Assembly (NCBI GenBank): GCA_938010655.1 | Contig: CALLVA010000174.1 | Coordinates: forward strand, 1-39,468 | DNA: 39,468 nucleotides | Source: an uncultured Parvularculaceae bacterium | GTDB taxonomy: Bacteria > Pseudomonadota > Alphaproteobacteria > Caulobacterales > Parvularculaceae | Direction: 5' to 3' | The notes under the pieces: generated by a model | Databases searched by the model: none | What the model was told of the DNA's origin: nothing | The model's input: only the letters and a program-made list of their open reading frames with translations | Translations under genes and position numbers: made by a program | In this document: piece after piece, positions 8,106-15,847 of the stretch | Numbering within the stretch: the first letter of the stretch is position 1 | How the letters are laid out: every line of letters begins with the position of its first letter

Positions 8106-9770
8106 TTATGTCTCAACAGAATCGGCACCAGGGATATATTTTGGCAATACCGGATACATCTCTTGAAGAAAGCCATTGATGCGCGCTTCAGCATCCGCTT
8201 CGGTTTCATCCGGACGGATAACAGTCATCATTCGAATCATCGCGCCGTCTTTACGGCCTTTCGTGATGGCATCCGCCACAACCCATGCGCGCACAACAAA
8301 TTCGTTCGCGACCATGCGCCCGCGTTGATCATACCAATAATAAACAAGCTGCCGAACATCCCCAAACTTAATGATAATGCGATTATAGACCATGATGCGC
8401 CCATCAGGCATTGGTTGTTTTTCGACTGTATGCTCGACAAATTCCCAACCACCACCGGGCAAACATTGCTGCGGAGAGTGCCAAGATTTGCCTTCGCGTT
8501 GCTGGCTGACATAGGCCATGTAAACATTGACCGGTGCTTCCATCGTTTCATTAAAGAAATTCGTCACGATGAAATCATCGGCACCGATGGCATTCGCCAC
8601 ACGCGTCTCAACCTGTTTTTCTTCAGACTGATATGCCGGAAATTCCAGCGGGAAAGTCGCGAATTGAAATCTGTCTGGTTCATAAATCGTTTTATTCCCC
8701 AACAGCGTAATCGCTGCGAAAGTAAGGGCTAATCCACCAATGACAACGGCTGACATAATGGAAGACAATTTATAGTCGAACTTATTTTGCCCTGTGATCG
8801 GCGCTTCAGGCTCAATTTCTGGGACACCGAAGACATCAGCGACGGGGCGCTTTTGCACAAATTTAGATAAGAGCCAAATGATGGCATAAAGCATGACCAA
8901 GCAGACGAAGAAGACCATAAAGCCTTCAATATCATGGGAAAGACCTTCAGCATGTTCAGCGCCACGAATGCGCACAAGGACAGCCGTGACGGCAATACGC
9001 AGGCTATTACATAAGATGGTGATTGGAATTGTCGCGAAGAAGACAATGGCTCTCTCCCACCAAGACCCCTTATAGAGGTAAGCCGCCATGACACCGAGGC
9101 TCATAAACGGGAATAGATATCGCAAGCCAGAACAAGCGTTCACCACTTCAAGCTGATGCACCCCAAGATCAATAACATTACCGCTATTGTGTACCGGGAT
9201 ATTCAACATCCGAATAAAGGCAACTCCCAAATCCGTCGACATTGCCTGAAACTGGTCAGACATTAATGTCACCATCATCGCCGGCGGCGGCACCATGGCG
9301 AATAAATACAACATCGGGATCAAAGAGAGTAAAAAGAACTTTTGCCCCCAAATAGCGCCAGGCAAGCCCAATAAGAAAATGACCAAGCCCAATTGAGCGA
9401 TCAGGGGAATTTCGGTGACATATCCAGCGATTGCAAAAACCAACCCGACAGCAGAGATAATAATGCCCGGCATCCAGGATTTGCCGATAGCAGCCAATAA
9501 GGCATCACGGCGCATATAAAGCAGCCCAGCCGAAATGACGGGAATGAAATAGCTGTGGTTTAATTCTTCAGAATTGCCCCAACGCCGCAAAAGGCTTTGC
9601 CCGGCTTCCCAGAACACCGCGATCGTGCCGATCAAGACTGCCGCAGCCAGCGCTATCGTCTGAGGGCTTGGGCGCTGAAACTTAACTGGCAGAACGCCTG
9701 TGTCCTTTTCCAGGTTGGCGTCTTTATCAACGTTATCATCAACGTTTTCAGCTTTGACGTCGTCGGTCAT
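8106..9770 (-). CDS. xrtD: Exosortase D (VPLPA-CTERM type) fused to an EpsI domain
   Basis: Membrane cysteine transpeptidase that recognises short C-terminal sorting tags on exported proteins and cleaves them at the inner membrane. The 554-residue protein has an acidic cytoplasmic start (1-35), then about eight hydrophobic helices. The exosortase triad is visible as Cys213 in ACSGLRYLFPF, Arg258 in CNSLRIAVTA and His279 in GLSHDIEGF. Residues from about 335 on form the EpsI/DUF3485 domain (KSWHSPQQCLPGGGW). Assignment to the D subtype rests on the fused EpsI domain and on the VPLPA-tagged protein 3 kb away. It is divergent from the Wzz/BY-kinase genes, a common setting for exosortases next to exopolysaccharide genes. 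Only a weak GGGG site precedes the ATG. Confidence 0.88.
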   Translation of the reverse strand: MTDDVKAENVDDNVDKDANLEKDTGVLPVKFQRPSPQTIALAAAVLIGTIAVFWEAGQSLLRRWGNSEELNHSYFIPVISAGLLYMRRDALLAAIGKSWMPGIIISAVGLVFAIAGYVTEIPLIAQLGLVIFLLGLPGAIWGQKFFLLSLIPMLYLFAMVPPPAMMVTLMSDQFQAMSTDLGVAFIRMLNIPVHNSGNVIDLGVHQLEVVNACSGLRYLFPFMSLGVMAAYLYKGSWWERAIVFFATIPITILCNSLRIAVTAVLVRIRGAEHAEGLSHDIEGFMVFFVCLVMLYAIIWLLSKFVQKRPVADVFGVPEIEPEAPITGQNKFDYKLSSIMSAVVIGGLALTFAAITLLGNKTIYEPDRFQFATFPLEFPAYQSEEKQVETRVANAIGADDFIVTNFFNETMEAPVNVYMAYVSQQREGKSWHSPQQCLPGGGWEFVEHTVEKQPMPDGRIMVYNRIIIKFGDVRQLVYYWYDQRGRMVANEFVVRAWVVADAITKGRKDGAMIRMMTVIRPDETEADAEARINGFLQEMYPVLPKYIPGADSVET

Positions 9771-10191
9771 AAAAATTGCCCCATCTACCCGTAACTTATT
9801 GTTTTAAAAGAAATACAGCTCTTCATCTCTATTTCACTACATCTGACGCCACTGTTACGGCATTTTGTGCAGTATTTATGCCAGATATGTTAACAAATAC
9901 CAGTCATTCCACCTGACAATTTCGCAATATCCTAATCTCTTGTGGCGATAATCATACAGATGCCAAAAACACGCTAAAAGAGAATAAAAAATCCCTATGA
10001 ACATAGAGTTTTAAACCTTTTCCGCTTTTGTCGTTGAATAATTTGTCATTTTGGCGACTTTTGTGCATATGGTACAGGGAATTAGGTGGGATAGAGGATA
10101 AGCGTGCCCCGGAACGGGACATTTTCGTTCTACGAACACCATTTAATGAATTTTAAGCCGAGGGAGATCGGCGACAAAGAGGCTGTAAGGT
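9771..10191. promoter_or_regulatory. Divergent control region between xrtD and the Wzz-like gene
   Basis: About 420 bases without a credible gene. It must carry promoters for xrtD (leftward) and the chain-length/BY-kinase pair (rightward). Small inverted repeats are present: CTATG-AA-CATAG at 9995-10006, CCCG-GAA-CGGG near 10110, and GTTC-TAC-GAAC near 10128. The part just before 10192 ends in AGAGGCTGTAAGGT, which contains a usable ribosome binding site. I could not fix a -35/-10 pair and see no known riboswitch core. Confidence 0.4.
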
Positions 10192-11814
10192 ATGGAATAC
10201 CAATTTTCACCGGAATATGTCATTCGGTTGCTCAAGAACAAATTCTTCATGATCGCGCTGCCCGCGCTCGCGCTGGCCAGCCTTCTGATTCTTATCATTG
10301 CTTTATTGCCCGCCAAATACGAGTCAGGCGGCAAGCTCATGGTGCGGACAGAACAATTATCCCTGACCCGGAACACACAAGACAAACGCCCTGTGGAGCG
10401 CTTCCGCGTTGTGCAAGAGCAGGTCATGACCCGGCCTCTCATCCTTGAAATCGTGCAAGAGCATAATGTTTTCGCTGATCAGAAACTCTCCAATACAGCC
10501 AAGGTGGATCTGCTTCGGGAAAATATCTTTGTCAAAACAGTGCGCGATGACCGTATCGACATGGGCACAGATGATATTGCTTTCACCATTGGCTATCGCC
10601 ACCCAGATTCAGAAATTTCCTATCGAGTTGCCAATTCTTTGGTCAATAAGTTCTTGGAAAAAGCAACCGAGCTGGAGCAAGAACGCACCCAAAATAACAG
10701 TGACTTTTTCCAAAGACAGGTTAATTCCACGGAAAGAGAACTCATCAAAGTTGAAGCCGATATTGCCAATATCCGGTCTTTGAATGCTGCCAGCCTTCCC
10801 GAAGATCGCTCTGTTAAAATGCAATCTCTCGAACGCGCTCAATCTGATATTTCACGGATTGATAGTGAAATCGCGGCATTGAACCAAGAGCTAGGTATTC
10901 TGCAAAGCGAAAGAGGCGAAACCAGTCAGCGTTTTTCCGATGAAGACCGCCTTTCAGAACTGCGTCAACGACGCGATGTATTGTTGTCTCAATATACAGA
11001 CCGTCACCCTGAGGTTAAAAGCATCAACGCTCAAATTGCTGGCCTTGAGGCGCAGCTAGACCCGTCTTCTTTCATTGCCAATACAAATCGGGATTTATCG
11101 CGGATCGAACAAGCGATCCAGCAGGCCGAGGCAGAAGGTGCATCTACCGATCAACTCAACTCCCTTAAAGGTGAGCGGGCCTCATTACGCCAAGCCAAAA
11201 TTGCCGCTGAGCGCGCTTTGCAAGAAAACCGCGCCAATGATCGTATCTCCAGCGGGAGCGCACGCAAAACAGTGGTCATCTCCCGTATTGAAAGCATGAA
11301 CACACAGCGTGCCTCGCTGGTAGAAAAAATCACTTCGCTTGAAAGCCAATTGGCGAAAACAGCGTCTGTCGCTTTGCAACTGAGCAGCAAAGAACGGGAA
11401 AAAGAAACTCTGGAGAACAAGCTTGATGGGCTTGAAGTCAGCCTTACGCAGGCAGGCATGCAGGAAAGCTTGGTGCGGGATAATCGCGGGCCAACCTTCC
11501 AATTGCTGGAATCAGCGGTTGAGCCTGAAGTCCCGACCAGCCCGGATCGTGTTCGATTGAGCTTTTTGGGGGTCTTCCTCTCCGGTTTCCTCGCTTTGGT
11601 GATTGCTCTTGCGCCGGAAATGATCATGCCGAAAATCCGAAGCAAAAACCAACTTCAGGAATTCGTCCCCATTGAAGATGTTGTAACAGTTCCCCAGTAC
11701 CACAAAAAAGAAACACGCCTGAATCGCAACTCAATGTTAGCGATGAAAGTCGGTGCGATGATTGCGCTTGGTGTGATTTTAGTCGGGCTTTTAGCCTTCA
11801 CCTTAGTGCGCTAG
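10192..11814 (+). CDS. Wzz/GumC-type polysaccharide chain-length determinant
   Basis: A 540-residue polysaccharide co-polymerase of the Wzz/GumC/EpsF type, controlling chain length and export of exopolysaccharide at the inner membrane. A first membrane helix spans about 19-40 (FMIALPALALASLLILIIAL). A long periplasmic region follows, with extended coiled coil (about 155-430, rich in Glu/Gln/Leu such as QLNSLKGERASLRQAK). The Pro-rich VEPEVPTSPDRVRL segment leads into a second helix near 465-485. A third hydrophobic helix at the very end (MIALGVILVGLLAFTLV) is unlike classical two-helix Wzz. The next gene, 29 bases downstream, is the matching BY-kinase ATPase, so in this organism the two functions are split rather than fused. 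Confidence 0.88.
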   Translation: MEYQFSPEYVIRLLKNKFFMIALPALALASLLILIIALLPAKYESGGKLMVRTEQLSLTRNTQDKRPVERFRVVQEQVMTRPLILEIVQEHNVFADQKLSNTAKVDLLRENIFVKTVRDDRIDMGTDDIAFTIGYRHPDSEISYRVANSLVNKFLEKATELEQERTQNNSDFFQRQVNSTERELIKVEADIANIRSLNAASLPEDRSVKMQSLERAQSDISRIDSEIAALNQELGILQSERGETSQRFSDEDRLSELRQRRDVLLSQYTDRHPEVKSINAQIAGLEAQLDPSSFIANTNRDLSRIEQAIQQAEAEGASTDQLNSLKGERASLRQAKIAAERALQENRANDRISSGSARKTVVISRIESMNTQRASLVEKITSLESQLAKTASVALQLSSKEREKETLENKLDGLEVSLTQAGMQESLVRDNRGPTFQLLESAVEPEVPTSPDRVRLSFLGVFLSGFLALVIALAPEMIMPKIRSKNQLQEFVPIEDVVTVPQYHKKETRLNRNSMLAMKVGAMIALGVILVGLLAFTLVR

Positions 11815-11843
11815 AGCCAGACAGATAAAGCGAGTTTATAGTT

Positions 11844-12707
11844 ATGAAACATATTGAAAAAGCGCTCGAAAAAGCCGGGACGAAATCAACAGATGCCAAA
11901 TCTGCACCGCGCAAAGGGCTGATCGCGGAAAAATTGCCGACGCCAGACGCAACCCATGACGCCCCTATGGCGCCAGCCTCTGCGCAATCAAGCACTTATT
12001 CCCGCTTGGACCTGACGGAGCTTCCTGCGCTTGAATGTGATTTTGAAAGCTTCTTCTCCAAGCATTATGGTGATGGCACCTCATCTGACCAATTGCGCAC
12101 AGCCTATGGCTCTTTGAGAACAACTGTTCTCCAAAAAGCAGCCGCACGCGGCTATCGCAAAATTGGCATCACCTCCGCTTCACCAAACGCCGGCAAAACA
12201 GTGACCTCGCTCCATTTGGCGCTCGCTTGTGCCCGCCGCGCAGAATATGATGTGTTCCTCGCAGATTTCGATTTGCGCAGCCCTTCAATTGCGAAATATA
12301 TTTCAGCTCGGAATTTCAATACGATTGCAGAATATTTCCGGGGGGATGGTAATTTTTCTGATTATCTTTATCGCTCTGAAGAAAAAGCGCTTCAGATTGC
12401 GTTGAATGATACGCGTCTTGATTTTAGTGCTGAATTTCTAGCTGGTGAAAAAACAGACAATGTGATCGATGAACTAACCAGCCTCAGCGATAATGGCATG
12501 TATTTCTTTGACTTGCCGCCAATCCTTGGATGCGACGACACGGTTGCCTTTATGCCAAAACTTGATGCGCTTATCATGGTGACGGCGAGTGACGAAACAA
12601 AAACCAGCCACATGCGCGATGCCATGACGGCTGTTGGTGATTTCCCGATTTTGGCGACTGTCTTGAACAAGCATGAAGGTGTTGTTTCAAGTTACCAATA
12701 TTACTAG
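11844..12707 (+). CDS. BY-kinase-type ATPase of exopolysaccharide assembly (CpsD/Wzc C-domain like)
   Basis: A 287-residue cytoplasmic P-loop protein of the bacterial tyrosine kinase group that works with the Wzz-like partner. After a variable linker (1-75), the Walker A is TSASPNAGKTVTS (about 110-122), Walker A' is VFLADFDLRSPS and Walker B is MYFFDLPPIL. The Walker A differs from the usual PGEGKS/T core. The C-terminus ends SSYQYY, a short tyrosine cluster like those autophosphorylated in BY-kinases. There is no membrane segment. It lies directly downstream of the chain-length gene and is followed by a strong terminator, so the two genes form a unit. Confidence 0.87.
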   Translation: MKHIEKALEKAGTKSTDAKSAPRKGLIAEKLPTPDATHDAPMAPASAQSSTYSRLDLTELPALECDFESFFSKHYGDGTSSDQLRTAYGSLRTTVLQKAAARGYRKIGITSASPNAGKTVTSLHLALACARRAEYDVFLADFDLRSPSIAKYISARNFNTIAEYFRGDGNFSDYLYRSEEKALQIALNDTRLDFSAEFLAGEKTDNVIDELTSLSDNGMYFFDLPPILGCDDTVAFMPKLDALIMVTASDETKTSHMRDAMTAVGDFPILATVLNKHEGVVSSYQYY

Positions 12708-12727
12708 GACGCCCAAGATACAGATAC

Positions 12728-12758
12728 AAAAAAGCCCGGCCTTTGCGCCGGGCTTTTT
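12728..12758. terminator. Bidirectional intrinsic terminator
   Basis: Perfect 7-bp stem GCCCGGC (12734-12740) and GCCGGGC (12747-12753) with loop CTTTGC, flanked by AAAAAA on the left and TTTTT on the right. It lies between the convergent BY-kinase gene and VPLPA-CTERM gene and can end transcripts from both sides. Confidence 0.93.
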
Positions 12759-12777
12759 CTTTATACAGTGCTTAAGC

Positions 12778-13626
12778 TTAAGCAGCTGATTTCTTTTTGC
12801 GACGCGCGGTTGCGCCAAGACCAGCAAGACCCATCATCATCGGGATGAAGGCCGCAGGAAGAGGAACTTCAGACACTTCTTCAATCGAAATTGTTGCCAA
12901 GTTGAAGAGGCCTGGGTTTGTTAGGAAATCAATCAAAGCTGCGTCAAGCACTTGGCCATTCGGCAGTGTCAAACCTGCAAAAGCAGAAAGAGTTTGACCA
13001 ACTGTGATCACACCATTTTCCTCAGCGCCGTCTGTTCCAACACCACCCGGAATAAAGGGAGCAGCATTAGGATCCGTTAGCTCTGTACCCGCATCAAAAA
13101 TATTTAAACCAGTAACATTGATGATTTGAGGTCCAAGGAAATTGCCATTCGCATCAAATAGCTGAATTGCATTGTCTGTCCCAATAAATGTGTCGTTTGA
13201 TGGCAAGATCATGGAAAGAAATGTAAAGAATTGAGCCGAAGCACCATCAACTTCAAATTCCGCCGTTGCTGTTTCACCAGGCTCGATCAAAGGCGCGCCA
13301 GCAAAACCGCCAGGCGCTGTCAAAACACCACCGACTGAATTTGGATCAGCAGCCAATCTTTCATCACGGAGCGTTGCCGCGCTGCCTAATTCTGCTAATT
13401 CTTCAATGCCAGCTGACGCTTGTTGGCCAAGTGACCAAGCATCAAAAGTTGCATTATGGAAAGCAACATATAAAGGCGTGAGGGTTAGACCGTTCACTTG
13501 AGAATTATTTGTCACTGTGATGCGCAATGTTGCAGCATCCGCAACCGATGCAACTGCACTGGCAATCCCCATGACAGCACATGCGCAAGCAAGTTTAATG
13601 CCTGCTAATTTTTTTACTCGTCCCAT
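12778..13626 (-). CDS. Spondin-domain VPLPA-CTERM sorted protein
   Basis: A 282-residue exported protein with three parts. Residues 1-32 are a Sec signal peptide ending SVADA. Residues about 33-190 match the bacterial spondin_N pattern: ITVTNNS, LYVAFHN, LGQQASAGIEELAELG, and SMILPSNDTFIGTDNAIQL, which contains the family's characteristic ND-F-G segment. The last 29 residues are a sorting tag: VPLPA (254-258), a short hydrophobic helix, then RRKKK (275-279). The tag is the expected substrate of exosortase D, encoded 3 kb away. TAGGAGTTTGAA before the ATG is a good ribosome binding site. Its role is unknown; spondin domains in animals mediate matrix adhesion, so surface or matrix attachment is a reasonable guess. 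Confidence 0.9.
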   Translation of the reverse strand: MGRVKKLAGIKLACACAVMGIASAVASVADAATLRITVTNNSQVNGLTLTPLYVAFHNATFDAWSLGQQASAGIEELAELGSAATLRDERLAADPNSVGGVLTAPGGFAGAPLIEPGETATAEFEVDGASAQFFTFLSMILPSNDTFIGTDNAIQLFDANGNFLGPQIINVTGLNIFDAGTELTDPNAAPFIPGGVGTDGAEENGVITVGQTLSAFAGLTLPNGQVLDAALIDFLTNPGLFNLATISIEEVSEVPLPAAFIPMMMGLAGLGATARRKKKSAA

Positions 13627-13855
13627 TTCAAACTCCTAGGGTTTTAGACATAAGAGTACTGCTCACAAAAACAGGTATTTTTGCGTTCAATACAAATCAT
13701 TTATTGGAAGTCTCTCTTCCGAATTTGACGTTATGCATAAAAGTATAGAAACAAAAGAGCAGAACCGATCACATTTTCCTCGCTCACACGGACGTGAAGA
13801 TTTTGTAAATTATCACATATTCGTGAACAAAAATGATTGGCTGTGAGCTGGCAGA

Positions 13856-14893
13856 CTAATTGGTGTCTTTATCAGATGAAAAATAAAGCACGCCCAATAG
13901 GCTGATAAAGAAAATCAATAGAAGTGGCCCGCCCCATTGATACATGAGAGGTGCAGCCCTGTTCATCATCGCAACCAAAGCGCTCACAATGGTGAGCACT
14001 ATATAAACAAGAGCGACGCGCTGATGCGAGAATCCGGCTTGGTTTAACCGTTGATAGAAATGCTCTTTATGGGCTTGAGAAAGTTTCTTTTTCGCTTTTG
14101 CACGCCGCATCAATGTAAAAGCGACATCCATAATAAAGGGCAGAAAAATGATTGGTATAAAGAGAAAGCCAATCTCTGTGCCGCCATCGCCGCGTTGCGA
14201 CAATAAGGCTAAGCCGGCCATAAAGAACCCAGCGCCAAGGCTGCCCCCATCCCCCATAAATATCCGGCCTGACGTAAAATTGAATATGAAAAAGCCTAAT
14301 AGACCAGCGGCAAAACAAAGCGATATCAAGAACAGGTCTTGCTGGCCGATGCCCGCTGCAACCAGCGCACAAGCAAAAGCCGCAACCACCGCAGCGCCGC
14401 TCGCCACCCCGTTCAAGCCATCCATAAAATTAAACATATTCACAAAGGCCACGACAAAAAATACCGCCAGCACAAACCCGGCCCAGCCAGCCAAAGAGAC
14501 TAGCCCCAAAAAGGGCAACGGCAGATAAAGAATACCGCCAATCTGGCTGACCAAAACGACGGCTAAAACAAGCTGCGCAATCCCTTTGCCCAAAGGGGAT
14601 AAGTGAATTCGATCATCCGTGAAACCTACTGCCGTCATGAGCAAGGAGAACATCAAGAGCTGTATGACATCGCTTTGAAAGGGAATCCCTTGCAACAAAG
14701 TCAAAGCCGTCGCGCCTGCCACAAAAGGCACCATGAAACTCACCCCGCCCGCTCTGGAAATAAGCCCGACATGGCTAGACCGCTCTGTGGCGGCATCCAT
14801 AAAAAGAGTCCGTCCAATGAAAAGACGACATAAAATAGCGCTGCAGAAAAACACTGCGATCACGATCAAAAAAGCATTAAGTGGAGATATCAT
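13856..14893 (-). CDS. WecA/MraY-family undecaprenyl-phosphate sugar-1-phosphate transferase
   Basis: A 345-residue integral membrane enzyme of glycosyltransferase family 4 that attaches a HexNAc-1-phosphate from a UDP-sugar to undecaprenyl phosphate, starting a polysaccharide repeat. About ten hydrophobic helices are visible. Family signatures are DAATERSSHVGLISRAGG near the N-terminus, the Asp pair in GFTDDRIHLSP, NMFNFMDGLNGVASG, and RIFMGDGGSLGAGF. The WecA type is preferred over MraY because the DGLNGVASG and MGDGGS segments fit that branch and no mur genes adjoin. It lies near the chain-length and exosortase genes and may initiate that polysaccharide. No strong ribosome binding site precedes the ATG. 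Confidence 0.88.
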   Translation of the reverse strand: MISPLNAFLIVIAVFFCSAILCRLFIGRTLFMDAATERSSHVGLISRAGGVSFMVPFVAGATALTLLQGIPFQSDVIQLLMFSLLMTAVGFTDDRIHLSPLGKGIAQLVLAVVLVSQIGGILYLPLPFLGLVSLAGWAGFVLAVFFVVAFVNMFNFMDGLNGVASGAAVVAAFACALVAAGIGQQDLFLISLCFAAGLLGFFIFNFTSGRIFMGDGGSLGAGFFMAGLALLSQRGDGGTEIGFLFIPIIFLPFIMDVAFTLMRRAKAKKKLSQAHKEHFYQRLNQAGFSHQRVALVYIVLTIVSALVAMMNRAAPLMYQWGGPLLLIFFISLLGVLYFSSDKDTN

Positions 14894-14947
14894 TACACCA
14901 GAATAATATCGTAATTTGCTAGGCGAAGGATAGAATTTTTTCGCGTG

Positions 14948-15847
14948 CTACAAAATTTTTCCAGCCGCGGCCCAAATAGATTTTTGCTGGAAAAAATGCG
15001 CTGCCTGTCTGGCGGCGGCATCTTCGAGAAACACGCCAAAAACAGTTGCGCCACTCCCAGACATTCTGGCCGCCAGACAAGAAGGTTGGGAAGCCATCTC
15101 CGTTTTGATCTTAGCAATAGAAGGAACAAGATCGATGGCTGGCGCTTCCAAATCGTTTCGTGTCTGCGTGATCAATCGAAGAATATCTGCCCCCAGAACA
15201 GGATCAGGCAGCACTGGCAAAGACGCCTTTGGCGGCGCCCCGTTTTTAGTCCGGGCTTGCGCCAGACCAGAAAATATAGCCCCCGTTGGCACTGCCTCTC
15301 CCGGATTGGCCAAGCAAATATAAAGCGTTGGCAAGGTGCTGACGTGAGATACAAATTCACCTGCGCCGGACATCAGCTTGATCCCCCCTTGGGAGAAATG
15401 CACCTCCAAGCAAAGAGGGCCGTCCGCGCCAATGGAAAAGGCGATGTCTTTGAGCTGATGATCTGAAACGTCTAACGACCAAAATTGACGCAACGCCACA
15501 AGCGCCGCCATGGCATCCGCCGTGCCGCCGCCAACCCCGGCGGCGACGGGGAGATTTTTGACCAAGGTGATACGCGCCGTTTGAGAAGACCCTGCCGCAT
15601 CGCGCAAGGCAGATACAGCGCGCATAACCAAATTGTCTTCCCCGGAAAGACCTGCCAGATCTTTTGCAAATGGTCCCTTAACGGCAAAAGACATCTCGTC
15701 ACTTGGGTGAACAATGATCTTGTCGCCTATATCGCAAAAAACAGCGTGGCTTTGCAGATCGTGCAAGCCATCAGGTCGCTTCTCGCCCACATGCAAATTT
15801 AGATTGATCTTGGCCGGGGCGACCCATTCAAGACTTTCATCCGGCAT
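14948..15847 (-). CDS. ispE: 4-diphosphocytidyl-2-C-methyl-D-erythritol kinase
   Basis: GHMP kinase that phosphorylates CDP-methylerythritol in the MEP pathway for isoprenoid precursors, which include the undecaprenyl carrier used by the adjacent transferase. The 299-residue length fits. Visible motifs are PAKINLNLHV (11-20), the ATP-binding PVAAGVGGGTADAMAAL (100-116) and the C-terminal MSGSGATVFGVF. The start codon overlaps the stop of the TPR gene by one base (TAATG), so it is probably translationally coupled. This ispE/TPR-lipoprotein pairing is common in alphaproteobacteria. Cytoplasmic. Confidence 0.95.
   Translation of the reverse strand: MPDESLEWVAPAKINLNLHVGEKRPDGLHDLQSHAVFCDIGDKIIVHPSDEMSFAVKGPFAKDLAGLSGEDNLVMRAVSALRDAAGSSQTARITLVKNLPVAAGVGGGTADAMAALVALRQFWSLDVSDHQLKDIAFSIGADGPLCLEVHFSQGGIKLMSGAGEFVSHVSTLPTLYICLANPGEAVPTGAIFSGLAQARTKNGAPPKASLPVLPDPVLGADILRLITQTRNDLEAPAIDLVPSIAKIKTEMASQPSCLAARMSGSGATVFGVFLEDAAARQAAHFFQQKSIWAAAGKIL

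Noticed and set aside
8163-8732. 189-residue ORF antisense to the exosortase
   Set aside because: Opposite strand of the EpsI domain; rich in His, Arg and Phe as expected for an antisense shadow.
11151-11645. 164-residue ORF antisense to the chain-length gene
   Set aside because: Ser/Arg-rich shadow of the coiled-coil coding region, without a ribosome binding site.
14945-15466. 173-residue ORF antisense to ispE
   Set aside because: ispE is certain from its GHMP motifs; this frame has no family features.
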